DNA of 64,000 bases from Streptomyces nojiriensis (GTDB lineage: Bacteria; Actinomycetota; Actinomycetes; Streptomycetales; Streptomycetaceae): positions 7,191,501 through 7,255,500 of the forward strand of contig NZ_CP071139.1 of the NCBI RefSeq assembly GCF_017639205.1. Reading direction: 5' to 3'. Under the pieces are notes generated by a model that had not been told where the DNA came from, searched no databases, and saw only the letters and a list, made by a program, of their open reading frames with translations. Of this stretch, positions 1 to 10,674 are shown piece by piece (position 1 is the first letter of the stretch; the number at the start of each line of letters is the position of its first letter). The position numbers and the translations under genes were made by a program.

Positions 1-73
1 GGACAGGATCGGCGGGAACGTGCCACGCCCGCAATCGAATTGATCGCCGGGTGCGTCCGGCCCAGGTCGGCCT

Positions 74-347
74 GGGCCGTCTCTTCCGGATCTTGTCGGC
101 CGAGCCCGCGGCGTCCGGTGCCATGGGGTCTCCCCGGGCCCGCCAGGGCCGTGGGGAAGGATGGCAAGGCGGAGGGGCGCCCGTGTGCTGGATGTACTCG
201 GGCGCCCCGACAACGCGGCGAGGTGCAGTGCCAGGCGTCGCGGGGCAGGCGGGATTTTGCGGAGACGGCCTAAGGGCGCCCCGACAACGCGGCCAGGTGC
301 GGTGCCGGGCGTCGCGGGCCCGGCAAGATCCGGAAGAGACGGCCTAC
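74..347. repeat. 74-bp tandem duplication with an inverted partial copy
   Basis: Positions 200-273 and 274-347 are two near-identical copies of a 74-bp unit that begins GGGCGCCCCGACAACGCGG and ends in GAGACGGCCTA. A third copy, inverted and partial, lies at about 74-124 and carries the reverse complement of the AAGATCCGGAAGAGACGGCC end. The second copy runs into the stop codon of the minus-strand gene that ends at 344. No open frame with Streptomyces codon bias covers positions 1-343, so this stretch is read as a non-coding intergenic repeat. The fold and function are unknown; an intergenic repetitive hairpin element acting as a terminator is one possibility. Confidence 0.7.
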
Positions 348-715
348 CGCGGGTCCAGGGCCAGCTGGACCACGCGGCCCTCGCGCAGGACCAGGAGGTC
401 CGGGGCCTCGTGTTCGTAGAAGCGGAGCCGGCCGACCGGGCCCGGCGGGCGGATGTGGGGGGCCAGGAGCAGCAGGAGGTCCTCCACCTCCGGGAGCTGT
501 TCCTCGTGGACCTCCTGGCGGGCGGTCAGGGCCCAGCCGCCGCGGTCCGTCGGTGCGAACTCGCCGACGAGCATGCCGCCCACGCGCCACGCCGGGCCCC
601 GGGTCGAGAGGAGGCCGTCCGGCGATGTCAGCTGGCGCCGCACCTCCGCGAGCACGTCGTCGGGCGTGGTGTCGAGCAGGTCGAACGCCAGGTCCAGGGC
701 ATAGAGATCAGCCAT
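344..715 (-). CDS. Hypothetical protein, 123 aa
   Basis: A 123-residue acidic protein with no signal peptide or membrane segment. The frame is open further upstream to 976, but residues upstream of the ATG at 715 are low-complexity and lack codon bias, so the start is put at MADLYALDL. The sequence looks like a small soluble alpha/beta protein, with an amphipathic N-terminal helix, a Gly-rich middle (residues 35-60) and a C-terminal LVLREGRVVQLALDPR strand pair. No family is recognised. Its stop codon lies inside the second copy of the 74-bp repeat. Confidence 0.6.
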   Translation of the reverse strand: MADLYALDLAFDLLDTTPDDVLAEVRRQLTSPDGLLSTRGPAWRVGGMLVGEFAPTDRGGWALTARQEVHEEQLPEVEDLLLLLAPHIRPPGPVGRLRFYEHEAPDLLVLREGRVVQLALDPR

Positions 716-847
716 GGGCCCGATGCTACGGGTCCGGGGTCGCGGGCCCGGAAAGGGGTCGCCCGGCATGATCGGCTCCGGTACGGTGTCCCGCACCCGT
801 GCGAGCCGCCGAAGTCTCCACCCCTGCCGTGACGTCGGAGACCTCCG

Positions 848-1765
848 TTGACCGTGATCTCGCCCGCCCTCGAAGCCGCCCCGCGCCGGGCCTGGTTCGC
901 CGATCTGCCCGTGCTGGCCGTCGCCGTCGTCTGGGGCGGCAGCTATCTCGCGGCCAAGGGCATCACCACCACCCACACCGTCGTCGCCGTGCTCGTGCTC
1001 CGGTTCGCGCTGGTGCTGCCCGTGCTCGTCGTCGCCGGGTGGGCGCGGCTGCGCGCCCTGCGCCCCGCCCAGCTGCGCGGCGCCGGGCTGCTGGGCCTCG
1101 TACTCGGCGGGATCTTCCTACTGGAGACCTACGGGGTCGTCCACACCTCCGCCACCAACGCCGGGCTGATCATCAGCCTGACGATGATCTTCACCCCGCT
1201 CGCCGAAGCGGCCGTCAGGAAGCAGGCGCCCTCCACCGGTTTCCTCGGCGCCGCCGCCGTCTCCGTCGCCGGGGTCGTGCTCCTCACCCAGGGCGCCGGC
1301 TTCACCGCCCCCAGCCTCGGTGACCTGCTCATCCTCGGCGCCGCCCTCGCCCGGACCCTGCACGTCCTGCTGATGGCCCGCATCGAGGCCGTCCAGGACG
1401 CCGACTCGCTGTCCCTGACCACCGTGCAGCTCGGGGCCGCCGTGCTCGTCTTCGCGCTGCTGGCCGCCGCGCCCGGGACCGGTGACAGCACCTGGGCCGC
1501 GGCCGCCGGCTTCGGGGCCGCCGAGTGGGCCGGGCTCGCCTTCCTCTCCGTCTTCTGCACCCTCTTCGCCTTCTTCGTGCAGATGTGGGCCGTACGCCGC
1601 ACCTCGCCCTCCCGGGTCAGCCTGCTGCTGGGTACCGAACCCCTGTGGGCCGCCGTCGCCGGCATCGTCATCGGAGGGGAGGAGCCCGGGTTCCTCGGCT
1701 ACGCGGGAGCCCTCCTGGTCCTCGTCGGCACCGCCTGGGGGCGGCGCGCCGTCACCGCCGCATGA
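848..1765 (+). CDS. EamA/DMT-family transporter
   Basis: A 305-residue polytopic membrane protein with about ten hydrophobic segments arranged as two EamA repeats (roughly residues 18-145 and 155-300), the normal size for the drug/metabolite transporter family. Such proteins export amino acids, metabolites or drugs across the cytoplasmic membrane; the substrate cannot be read from sequence. The first repeat begins with LAVAVVWGGSYLAAKG, typical of the family, and the second ends with GYAGALLVLVGTAWG. The start is a TTG at 848. It stands alone and converges on the dehydrogenase gene downstream. Confidence 0.85.
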   Translation: MTVISPALEAAPRRAWFADLPVLAVAVVWGGSYLAAKGITTTHTVVAVLVLRFALVLPVLVVAGWARLRALRPAQLRGAGLLGLVLGGIFLLETYGVVHTSATNAGLIISLTMIFTPLAEAAVRKQAPSTGFLGAAAVSVAGVVLLTQGAGFTAPSLGDLLILGAALARTLHVLLMARIEAVQDADSLSLTTVQLGAAVLVFALLAAAPGTGDSTWAAAAGFGAAEWAGLAFLSVFCTLFAFFVQMWAVRRTSPSRVSLLLGTEPLWAAVAGIVIGGEEPGFLGYAGALLVLVGTAWGRRAVTAA

Positions 1766-1828
1766 GCGTGTCCGGAAAGCGCCGCAGCCACAGGTGATCA
1801 CCCGCCGTACTGTGGCCCCGTGCCCCCC

Positions 1829-2842
1829 TTACACAGCCGGCAGGTCCGGGAGCTCCTCCAGCCGCACCCGGCGCCGCTCCCGGCGCGAGAGCTCGCAGGC
1901 CTCCGCGATCCGGAACGCCGCCAGCGCCTCCCGGCCGTCGCACCGATTCGGCTCCTCGCCCCGCACCAGCTGGACGAAGGCCGCCAGCTCGGCCTCGTAG
2001 GCCGGGGCGAAACGTTCCAGGAAGCCCGTCCACGGCTTGCTCGCCGGGGGCGGGCCGTGCGGTTCGGTGGAGGCGATCGGCGTCCGGTCGTCCAGCCCGA
2101 CGGAGACCTGGTCCAGCTCCCCGGCCAGCTCCATCCGCACGTCGTACCCGGCGCCGTTGCAGCGGCTGCCGGTCGCCGTGACCAGGGTCCCGTCGTCCAG
2201 CGTCAGCACGGCGGCCGCCGTGTCGATGTCGCCCGTCTCCCGGAACAGCGCCCCACCCGCGTCCGACCCGGCCGCGTACACCTCGACCACCTCGCGCCCG
2301 GTCACCCAGCGGACCATGTCGAAGTCGTGCACCAGGCAGTCGCGGTACAGCCCGCCGGAGGTCGCCAGGTACGCGGCGGTCGGCGGGGCCGGATCGGCCG
2401 TCATCGTCCGGATGGTGTGCAGCCGTCCCAGGGCGCCCGAGCGGACCAGCCCCCGGGCCGTGCCGTAGCCCGCGTCGAAGCGGCGCATGAAGCCCACCTG
2501 GAGCAGTCCGCCCGAGGCCGTGACCTCCCGCAGCGCCGCGAGGGTCCGGTTCAGGTCCGGGGCCAGCGGCTTCTCGCAGAACACCGGCAGTCCGCCGCGG
2601 ACCGCCCGTACGACGAGGTCCGCGTGCGCCTCGGTCGCCGAGGCCACCACCACCGCGTCCACACCCCAGGTGAAGACCTGCTCCACGGAGGGCGCGGCGG
2701 TGGCCCCGAGCCGGTCGGCGAGGCGCGCCGCCCGCGCGGGGTCGGCGTCCGCGAGCAGGAGCGAGCCCGCCTCCGGGTGGCGGGCCAGTACCGCCGCGTG
2801 GAAGGACCCGATCCGGCCCGTTCCGATCAAGCCGATGCGCAT
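1829..2842 (-). CDS. Gfo/Idh/MocA-family oxidoreductase (inositol 2-dehydrogenase-like)
   Basis: A 337-residue NAD(P)-dependent sugar or cyclitol dehydrogenase. The N-terminal Rossmann fold starts MRIGLIGTGRIGSFHAAVL (GxGxxG), followed by the family hallmark CEKPLA near residue 90, FMRRFDAGY in the substrate domain and the catalytic-type D-x-x-x-H pattern of the C-terminal domain (RDCLVHDFDMVRW). The open frame continues upstream but the ATG at 2842 gives a standard start exactly at the Rossmann fold. It is divergent from the sugar ABC operon at 3074, so it most likely oxidises the imported sugar or inositol. IolG-like is the best match by memory; the exact substrate is inferred only. Confidence 0.85.
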   Translation of the reverse strand: MRIGLIGTGRIGSFHAAVLARHPEAGSLLLADADPARAARLADRLGATAAPSVEQVFTWGVDAVVVASATEAHADLVVRAVRGGLPVFCEKPLAPDLNRTLAALREVTASGGLLQVGFMRRFDAGYGTARGLVRSGALGRLHTIRTMTADPAPPTAAYLATSGGLYRDCLVHDFDMVRWVTGREVVEVYAAGSDAGGALFRETGDIDTAAAVLTLDDGTLVTATGSRCNGAGYDVRMELAGELDQVSVGLDDRTPIASTEPHGPPPASKPWTGFLERFAPAYEAELAAFVQLVRGEEPNRCDGREALAAFRIAEACELSRRERRRVRLEELPDLPAV

Positions 2843-2975
2843 GCACTCAACCTGACCCTGTCGGCGGAACCTGTCAATCCGCCCGCGCATGTCAACCTGC
2901 CCGCGCGTGCCCCGATGACCCTTCATGGTCGACTGTGGCGGATACTGAACGGCTGGACCGGAATGGAGCCGGAAT

Positions 2976-3036
2976 GACCGGATTGATGACCGGCTCGACG
3001 GCCGGCGTGACGACCGGATCGTCGACCGGCTCGACG
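2976..3036. promoter_or_regulatory. 25-bp direct repeat upstream of the sugar ABC operon
   Basis: Two 25-bp copies, at 2976-3000 and 3012-3036, share GACCGGAT...GACCGGCTCGACG with few mismatches and a 36-bp period. They lie in the divergent gap between the dehydrogenase and the ABC operon, just ahead of the binding-protein gene. They may be operators for a sugar-responsive regulator, since no regulator gene is in this cluster. Simple slippage in a GC-rich spacer is the alternative. Confidence 0.4.
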
Positions 3037-3073
3037 ACGGACCGAATTGGTGACGAGGGAAGGGCGCGGCGAC

Positions 3074-4084
3074 GTGGCTAGGGTTCGGACAGGGGTGCGC
3101 GTCGTGGGCGCCGTGCTCGCGGCGGTACTGGGGGCCTCGCTCGCGGGCTGCAGCAGTACGGGCGGCAAGCGCGCCGAGGAGCGCGCGAAGGCCGCCCAGG
3201 CGGGCCGGCCGGCCGTCTCCACCCCGCGCTGGACCTTCGCGATGATCACGCACGCGGGCGACGGCGACACCTTCTGGGACATCGTGCAGAAGGGCGCCAA
3301 GGAGGCCGCGGCGAAGGACAACATCAACTTCGTCTACGCCCACGACGACCAGGCACAGCAGCAGGCGCAGTTCGTACAGAACGCCATCGACCAGAAGGTC
3401 GACGGGATCGTCGTCAGCCTGGCCAAGCCCGAGGCCCTCAAGGACGTCCTCGCCAAGGCCGTCAAGGCCGGCATCCCGGTGATCACGGTCAACTCCGGCT
3501 CCGCCCAGTCCGCCGCGTACGGGGCGCTGACCCACATCGGCCAGGACGAGGTGGTCGCGGGCGAGGCCGTCGGCACCGAGCTGAACGAGCGCGGCCGCAA
3601 GAAGGCCGTCTGCGTCCTGCACGAGCAGGGCAACGTCGGCCACGAGCAGCGCTGCGCCGGTGCGAAGAAGACCTTCTCCGGAACCATGGAGAACCTGTAC
3701 GTCGAGGGCACCAACATGCCCTCCGTCCAGGCGGCGATCCAGGCCCAGCTGCAGGCCGACCCCTCCGTCGACGCCATCGTCACCCTCGGCGCACCCTTCG
3801 CACCCACCGCGGTCAAGGCGAAGGAGGCGGCCGGCAGCAAGGCCGAGGTGGACACCTTCGACCTGAACGCGTCGGTCGCCCGCGACCTGAAGTCCGGAGC
3901 CCTCGGCTTCGCCGTCGACCAGCAGCCCTACCTGCAGGGCTACGAGGCCATCGACCTGCTCTGGCTCTACCGCTACAACGCCAACGTGCTCGGCGGCGGC
4001 CGCCCCGTGCTCACCGGACCGCAGATCGTGACCGCCGACGAGGCGGGCAAGCTGGAGGAGTACATCAAGCGGGGCAGCCGATGA
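3074..4084 (+). CDS. Sugar ABC transporter substrate-binding lipoprotein
   Basis: A 336-residue RbsB-like (Peripla_BP_4) binding protein. The signal peptide has Arg-rich n-region, hydrophobic core and lipobox LAGC with Cys26 as the lipidated residue, so it is tethered outside the membrane. Two alpha/beta lobes follow, beginning WTFAMITHAGDGDTFWD. In-frame TTG (3047) and GTG (3050) starts exist, but the GTG at 3074 has GAGGGAAGGG nine bases upstream and gives a standard-length signal peptide. First gene of a five-gene operon with permease, ATPase, ROK kinase and a small membrane protein; the neighbouring dehydrogenase suggests a sugar or inositol ligand. Confidence 0.9.
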   Translation: MARVRTGVRVVGAVLAAVLGASLAGCSSTGGKRAEERAKAAQAGRPAVSTPRWTFAMITHAGDGDTFWDIVQKGAKEAAAKDNINFVYAHDDQAQQQAQFVQNAIDQKVDGIVVSLAKPEALKDVLAKAVKAGIPVITVNSGSAQSAAYGALTHIGQDEVVAGEAVGTELNERGRKKAVCVLHEQGNVGHEQRCAGAKKTFSGTMENLYVEGTNMPSVQAAIQAQLQADPSVDAIVTLGAPFAPTAVKAKEAAGSKAEVDTFDLNASVARDLKSGALGFAVDQQPYLQGYEAIDLLWLYRYNANVLGGGRPVLTGPQIVTADEAGKLEEYIKRGSR

Positions 4085-5120
4085 GCGCGGCCGCACCCGC
4101 CGACGGGCGCGACGAACGGCTGGCCCCCACCTCCACCCTGCGCAAGCTGCTCGCCCGCCCCGAGCTGGGCTCGGTGGTCGGCGCCGTGGCCGTCTTCGTC
4201 TTCTTCTCCATCGCCGCCCCCACCTTCCTGCAGGCCTCCAGCCTCAGCACGATCCTCTACTCGGCCTCCACCATCGGGATCATGGCCGCCCCGGTGGCCC
4301 TGCTGATGATCGGCGGCGAGTTCGACCTCTCCGCCGGTGTCATGGTCACCACCTCGGCGCTGGTCAGCTCGATGTTCAGCTACCAGATGACCGCCAACGT
4401 CTGGGTCGGCGTCGGCGTGTCCCTGCTGGTCACCCTGGCCATCGGCTTCTTCAACGGATTCATGCTGACGCGCACGAAGCTGCCCAGCTTCATCATCACG
4501 CTCGGCACCTTCCTGATGCTGACCGGCCTGAACCTCGGCTTCACCAAGCTGATCACCGGCACCGTCTCCACCAAGACCATCGCCGACATGGAGGGCTTCC
4601 CCTCCGCCCGCGCCCTCTTCGCCTCGCAGTGGACCATCGGCTCGGTCACCCTCAAGGTCACCGTCCTGTGGTGGTTCGCCATCGTTGCCGTCGCCACCTG
4701 GATCCTGCTGCGCACCCGCGCCGGCAACTGGATCTTCGCCGTGGGCGGTGGGGCCGACGCGGCCCGCGCCACCGGCGTGCCCGTCGTGAAGACCCGTATC
4801 GGCCTCTACATGGGCGTCGCCCTGTGCGCCTGGATCTCCGGACAGCACATCCTGTTCTCGTTCGACGTGGTCCAGTCGGGCGAGGGCGTGGGCAACGAGT
4901 TCCTCTACATCATCGCGGCCGTCATCGGCGGCTGCCTGATGACCGGCGGCTACGGCTCCGCCATCGGCTCGGCGGTCGGTGCCTTCATCTTCGGCATGAC
5001 CAGCAACGGCATCGTGTACGCCCAGTGGAACCCGGACTGGTTCAAGTTCTTCCTCGGCGCGATGCTCCTGCTGGCCACGCTGCTCAACGCATGGGTCCGC
5101 AAGCGGGCGGAGGCGACCAA

Positions 5121-5124
<4 letters not shown>
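4081..5124 (+). CDS. Sugar ABC transporter permease
   Basis: A 347-residue RbsC/BPD_transp_2-type permease with about nine to ten transmembrane segments. Typical family stretches include LLMIGGEFDLSAGVMV near residues 75-90, FNGFMLTRTKLPSFIITLG near 125, and YIIAAVIGGCLMTGGYGSAIG near 280. It forms the membrane channel for the substrate delivered by the lipoprotein just upstream. The ATG overlaps the preceding stop (ATGA), and its own stop overlaps the ATPase start (GTGA), indicating translational coupling. Confidence 0.92.
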
Positions 5125-6058
<934 letters not shown>

Positions 6059-6062
<4 letters not shown>

Positions 6063-7231
6063 GCACGTACCGGGACTTCACGCTCACCCACCGGGGGTCG
6101 GCGCGAGGCACCGTCCTGCGGACCATCGGGACCCGGGAGCGCCGGTCGCACCTGACGGCCCCGCGCGTCCCCACGGTCGGCATCGACATCGGCGGCACCA
6201 AGGTGATGGCGGGCGTCGTCGACGCCGACGGGATCATCCTGGAGAAGATCCGCACGGAGACCCCGGACAAGTCCAAGAGCCCCAAGGTCGTCGAGGACAC
6301 CATCGTCGAGCTGGTGCTGGACCTCTCCGACCGGCACGACGTGCACGCGGTCGGCATCGGGGCGGCGGGCTGGGTCGACGCCGACCGCTCCCGCGTGCTG
6401 TTCGCACCCCACCTGGCCTGGCGCGACGAGCCCCTGCGCGACGCGCTGCAGTCCCGGCTCGCGGTCCCGGTCATGGTCGACAACGACGCGAACACCGCCG
6501 CCTGGGCGGAATGGCGCTTCGGCGCCGGACGCGGCGAGGACCACCTCGTCATGATCACGCTCGGCACCGGCATCGGCGGGGCCATCCTCGAAGGCGGCCA
6601 GGTCAAGCGCGGCCGGTACGGGGTCGCCGGCGAATTCGGCCATATGCAGGTCGTCCCCGGCGGCCACCGCTGCCCCTGCGGCAACCGCGGCTGCTGGGAG
6701 CAGTACAGCTCCGGCAACGCGCTGGTCCGCGAGGCCCGGGAGCTGGCCGCCGCCGATTCGCCGGTCGCGTACAACATCATCGCCCGGGTCGGCGGCAACG
6801 TCTCCGAGATCACCGGACCGCTGATCACCGAGCTGGCCCGCGAGGGCGACGCCATGTGCGTCGAGCTGCTCCAGGACATCGGCCAGTGGCTGGGCGTCGG
6901 CATCGCCAACCTCGCCGCCGCCCTCGACCCGTCCTGCTTCGTCATCGGCGGCGGCGTCAGCGCCGCCGACGACCTGCTGATCGGCCCGGCCCGGGACGCC
7001 TTCCGCCGCCACCTCACCGGTCGCGGCTACCGCCCCGAGGCCCGTATCGCCAAGGCCCAGCTCGGGCCGGAGGCGGGCATGGTCGGTGCCGCCGACCTCG
7101 CCCGGCTCGTCGCCCGCCGCTTCCGCCGCGCCACCCGCCGCCGGGTCGAGCGCTACGAGCGGTACGAGCGCTACGCGCAGCAGCTGGGCCGGCGCGAGCC
7201 CGCAGTCCCCAAGGAGCAGGACGAACAGTGA
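6059..7231 (+). CDS. ROK-family sugar kinase
   Basis: A 390-residue ROK protein with the phosphate-binding motif DIGGTK at residues 43-48 and the ROK zinc-site signature GHRCPCGNRGCWEQYSSG. No N-terminal helix-turn-helix is present, so it is a kinase rather than a ROK repressor. It most likely phosphorylates the imported sugar with ATP in the cytoplasm. It is coupled by ATGA to the ATPase and by GTGA to the next gene. The first 40 residues precede the catalytic fold and carry a basic extension. The C-terminus has a repetitive Arg/Tyr run (RVERYERYERY). Confidence 0.9.
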
Positions 7232-7818
7232 ACCCGCCCACCCTGCCCCACCAGGCCTCCGCCCCCGACGCCGAAGGCACCCCGACGCCCACCGCCGAGG
7301 ACCGCAGGCACGTCGTCAAGCGCCGCTGGATCACCGCGATCATCATCCTGCTGCTGGTCGGCGTACCCGCGGGCTACCTGGCGATCTCCACCCAGCAGAG
7401 CCGCGAGAGCGGCCGCGACAAGGCCGCCAAGGTCGGCGCGTCCAAGGTGCGCCCCGGCTGGCCCTCCAAGGTGCAGCGCAGCATCTACGAGGTCCCGGTC
7501 CCGGACAAGGCCTGGCGCGTCGGGTTCCTGGAGACCAACAACTGGCGCACCAGCCGGCTGTACGTCCAGTTCGCGGTCACCCCGCCGGAACTGGACGGCT
7601 TCCTGTCCTCCCTGGGCATCGGCCGGGAGGACCTGACCCCCGGGGTCTCGGTCTCCGCGCACGACACCTCGATCGCCGGCTGGCACTGGAAGCCGGAGAC
7701 CTCATGGCTGGGCACCACCCTCGAACAGGACGACCCGCGGCCCACCCGGGACATCACCGTCGACCTCACCGATCCCAAGGTCTCCAAGGTCTACGTCGTC
7801 TCCTCCACCACCCCGTGA
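7228..7818 (+). CDS. Membrane-anchored hypothetical protein of the sugar operon
   Basis: A 196-residue protein with a cytoplasmic N-terminus of about 33 residues, one transmembrane helix (WITAIIILLLVGVPAGYLAI) and an extracytoplasmic domain of about 140 residues containing VRPGWPSKVQRSIYEVPVP and several Trp residues. The GTG start overlaps the ROK stop (GTGA), so it belongs to the transport operon. It is not a canonical ABC component. A role in surface sensing or helping the transporter is inference from position only. Confidence 0.7.
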   Translation: MNPPTLPHQASAPDAEGTPTPTAEDRRHVVKRRWITAIIILLLVGVPAGYLAISTQQSRESGRDKAAKVGASKVRPGWPSKVQRSIYEVPVPDKAWRVGFLETNNWRTSRLYVQFAVTPPELDGFLSSLGIGREDLTPGVSVSAHDTSIAGWHWKPETSWLGTTLEQDDPRPTRDITVDLTDPKVSKVYVVSSTTP

Positions 7819-7848
7819 CCGCCCCCGGTCGGCGCTAGCCTTGGGATC

Positions 7849-8481
7849 ATGAAGCTCACCAAGCGGCTGCATTCCTGCGTCCAGTTGGAGAAGGACGGGC
7901 GCACGCTCGTCATCGACCCGGGCGCCTTCAGCGAACCGGACGCGGGCCTGGGGGCGGACGCCCTGCTGGTCACGCACGAACACCCCGACCACTTCGAGGA
8001 GGGCCGGCTGCGGGCCGCCCTCGACGCCGATCCGGCGGTCCGGCTGTGGACCCTGCGCAGCGTCGCCGAGAAGCTCGCCCCCGCCTATCCGGGCCGGGTG
8101 CACACCGTCGGCCACGGCGACGCCTTCACCGCGGCCGGGTTCGAGGTCCAAGTCCACGGGGAGCTGCACGCGGTGATCCACCCGGACATCCCGCGCGTCA
8201 CGAACGTCGGCTACCTCGTGGAAGGTTCCCTCTTCCACCCCGGGGACGCGCTGACCGTGCCCGGCGTCCCCGTCGAGACCCTGATGGTTCCGGTGCACGC
8301 CCCCTGGAACAAGGTCTCCGAGGTGATCGACTACCTCCGCGAGGTCAAGCCGCGCCGGGCCCTGGACATCCACGACGCCTACCTCTCCGACATCGCCCGG
8401 CCCGTCTACGACCACGCCCTGGGCGCCCTCGGGGGCACCGACCACGGGCGACTCACCGCGGGGGACTCCGCCGAACTGTGA
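7849..8481 (+). CDS. MBL-fold metallo-hydrolase
   Basis: A 210-residue metallo-beta-lactamase-fold hydrolase with the metal-binding motif THEHPDH near residue 41 and further His residues in HGELHAVIHPDIP and VPVHAPW. Overall it resembles the UlaG/YtnP-like small cytoplasmic hydrolases. The substrate is unknown. A TAGCCT box at 7836-7841 lies seven bases ahead of the ATG with GTGACC upstream, so the mRNA may be leaderless. Confidence 0.85.
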   Translation: MKLTKRLHSCVQLEKDGRTLVIDPGAFSEPDAGLGADALLVTHEHPDHFEEGRLRAALDADPAVRLWTLRSVAEKLAPAYPGRVHTVGHGDAFTAAGFEVQVHGELHAVIHPDIPRVTNVGYLVEGSLFHPGDALTVPGVPVETLMVPVHAPWNKVSEVIDYLREVKPRRALDIHDAYLSDIARPVYDHALGALGGTDHGRLTAGDSAEL

Positions 8482-8504
8482 CTGTCGGTGCCGGGCGGTA
8501 GGTT
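8477..8504 (+). promoter_or_regulatory. Predicted promoter of exonuclease III gene
   Basis: TGTGAC at 8477-8482 and TAGGTT at 8499-8504 are separated by 16 bases, fitting a housekeeping sigma promoter of Streptomyces. The minus 10 box ends seven bases before the ATG at 8512, which predicts a leaderless transcript. The minus 35 box overlaps the stop codon of the upstream gene. Confidence 0.5.
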
Positions 8505-8511
8505 GGCACGT

Positions 8512-9297
8512 ATGCGTATCGCCACCTTCAACGTCAACTCCATCACCGCCCGGCTGCCGCGCCTGCTGGCCTGGCTGGAGAGCTCCGGCACGGATGTCCT
8601 GTGCATCCAGGAGACCAAGTGCTCGGCGGAGCAGTTCCCCTACGACGAGCTGCGCGAGCTGGGCTACGAATCGGCGGTCAACGCCACCGGCCGATGGAAC
8701 GGCGTGGCCCTGCTCTCCAAGGTCGGCCTGGAGGACGTGGTCCTCGGGCTGCCCGGCGGGCCCGACTACGAGGGCGTCCAGGAACCCCGCGCGATCTCCG
8801 CCACCTGCGGCGGGGTCCGGGTCTGGTCGGTGTACGTGCCCAACGGGCGCGAGGTCGAGCACGACCACTACGGCTACAAGCTGGACTGGTTCCGCGCCCT
8901 GACCACGGCCATCGCCGAGGAGGCGGCCGGTCCGCTGCCGTTCGCGGTGCTCGGCGACTTCAACGTGGCCCCGACCGACGAGGACGTCTACGATCCGGCC
9001 GTCTTCGCGGGCCTCACCCATGTCACCCCCGCCGAGCGGGCCGCGCTGGAGGCGCTGCGCGCCGCCGGGCTCTCGGACGTGTTCCCGCGCGCGCTGAAGT
9101 ACGACCGTCCCTACACCTTCTGGGACTACCGGATGCTCGCCTTCCCCAAGAACAAGGGCATGCGCATCGACCTGGTCTACGGGAACGAGCCCTTCACCAA
9201 GGCCGTCACCGACTCCTACGTCGACCGCGAGGAGCGCAAGGGCAAGGGCGCGTCCGACCACGCGCCCGTCGTCGTGGACCTGGACCTCGGCCGGTAG
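8512..9297 (+). CDS. xth: Exodeoxyribonuclease III
   Basis: A 261-residue exonuclease III/AP endonuclease, the usual size for the family, that cleaves abasic sites in DNA repair. It begins MRIATFNVNSITARLPRLL, with the catalytic Glu in IQETKC, Asp/Asn in GDFNVAPTDEDVYD, and the terminal SDHAPVVVDL with the catalytic His. The ATG at 8512 matches the conserved N-terminus exactly. It lies alone with its own promoter. Confidence 0.93.
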   Translation: MRIATFNVNSITARLPRLLAWLESSGTDVLCIQETKCSAEQFPYDELRELGYESAVNATGRWNGVALLSKVGLEDVVLGLPGGPDYEGVQEPRAISATCGGVRVWSVYVPNGREVEHDHYGYKLDWFRALTTAIAEEAAGPLPFAVLGDFNVAPTDEDVYDPAVFAGLTHVTPAERAALEALRAAGLSDVFPRALKYDRPYTFWDYRMLAFPKNKGMRIDLVYGNEPFTKAVTDSYVDREERKGKGASDHAPVVVDLDLGR

Positions 9298-9403
9298 CCG
9301 CGGGCAGGTGGCCGCCGACCGCCGGCCGGTGGGAGCCATCCGGGCCGACGGATCCAGGCGCGCCCTGTGGTCAGTGGCGGATCCTGGTGCGACGCTGGGC
9401 GGT

Positions 9404-9844
9404 ATGAACATCCCTTTCCTGGGCAACTGGCTGAACCGGCGCGAAACGGAACAGGGTGCGGGACTCGCCGCCGCCCTCGCGGACGACCCCGAGGGCGTCG
9501 CCGAGTTGTTCTCGGAGTGCGAGATGCTGCGCGTCCAGGCACGGGCGGCCGGGCTCGAACTCGACGAGAGCCAGGACTCGTTGGAAGCCCTGGATCAGCT
9601 GATGCCGCGCTGGCGGCGGGACCCGGAGGCGGTGCCCTGGCTCGGCAACGACGCCGGCTTCTACCTCGGGACCGTGATCATCCGGACCGTTCCGGGGGCC
9701 GCCTGGCGGGTGTGGCCCAACGGTCAGCCGGTGATCCGGCTGGCCTCGGGCCGGGAGCTGAACGTGATCGAGTCGGGCCTGGCCTGGGCGATGACCGGAT
9801 CCCCCGAGCTCAGCCAGGCGTACGCCGAGGCCTCCGAGGGCTGA
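9404..9844 (+). CDS. Conserved hypothetical protein (DUF6278-like)
   Basis: A 146-residue soluble acidic protein starting MNIPFLGNWLNRR. It has a helical N-terminal half and a C-terminal GFYLGTVIIRTVPGAAWRVW segment that looks like a strand-rich region. From memory it resembles the Streptomyces DUF6278 family, but this has not been searched. Function is unknown. It sits between exonuclease III and an amino-acid ABC ATPase with no clear operon link. Confidence 0.7.
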   Translation: MNIPFLGNWLNRRETEQGAGLAAALADDPEGVAELFSECEMLRVQARAAGLELDESQDSLEALDQLMPRWRRDPEAVPWLGNDAGFYLGTVIIRTVPGAAWRVWPNGQPVIRLASGRELNVIESGLAWAMTGSPELSQAYAEASEG

Positions 9845-9882
9845 CGCCCCGGCGCACCGCGACCGGCACCGACATCGAGACC

Positions 9883-9906
9883 GACTCCGACTCCGACTCC
9901 GACTCC
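9883..9906 (+). repeat. Hexanucleotide tandem repeat (GACTCC)4
   Basis: Four perfect GACTCC copies lie in the short gap between the small hypothetical gene and the ABC ATPase start at 9928. The frame of the ATPase is open through the repeat and would read Asp-Ser repeats, but there is no usual start codon upstream in that frame, so it is taken as non-coding. Confidence 0.7.
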
Positions 9907-9927
9907 GACAAGTGGGCAGGGCAGCAC

Positions 9928-10671
<744 letters not shown>

Positions 10672-10674
10672 CGA

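Noticed and set aside
200..347. 74-bp direct repeats as a mini CRISPR or attachment site
   Set aside because: Copies are contiguous with no spacers, and no integrase, tRNA or cas gene is near.
1829..4096. A 755-codon open frame on the minus strand covering both the dehydrogenase and the opposite-strand binding-protein gene
   Set aside because: Only the part from 2842 down has a Rossmann-fold start and family motifs. The rest is antisense to a clear lipoprotein gene and reads as low-complexity sequence.
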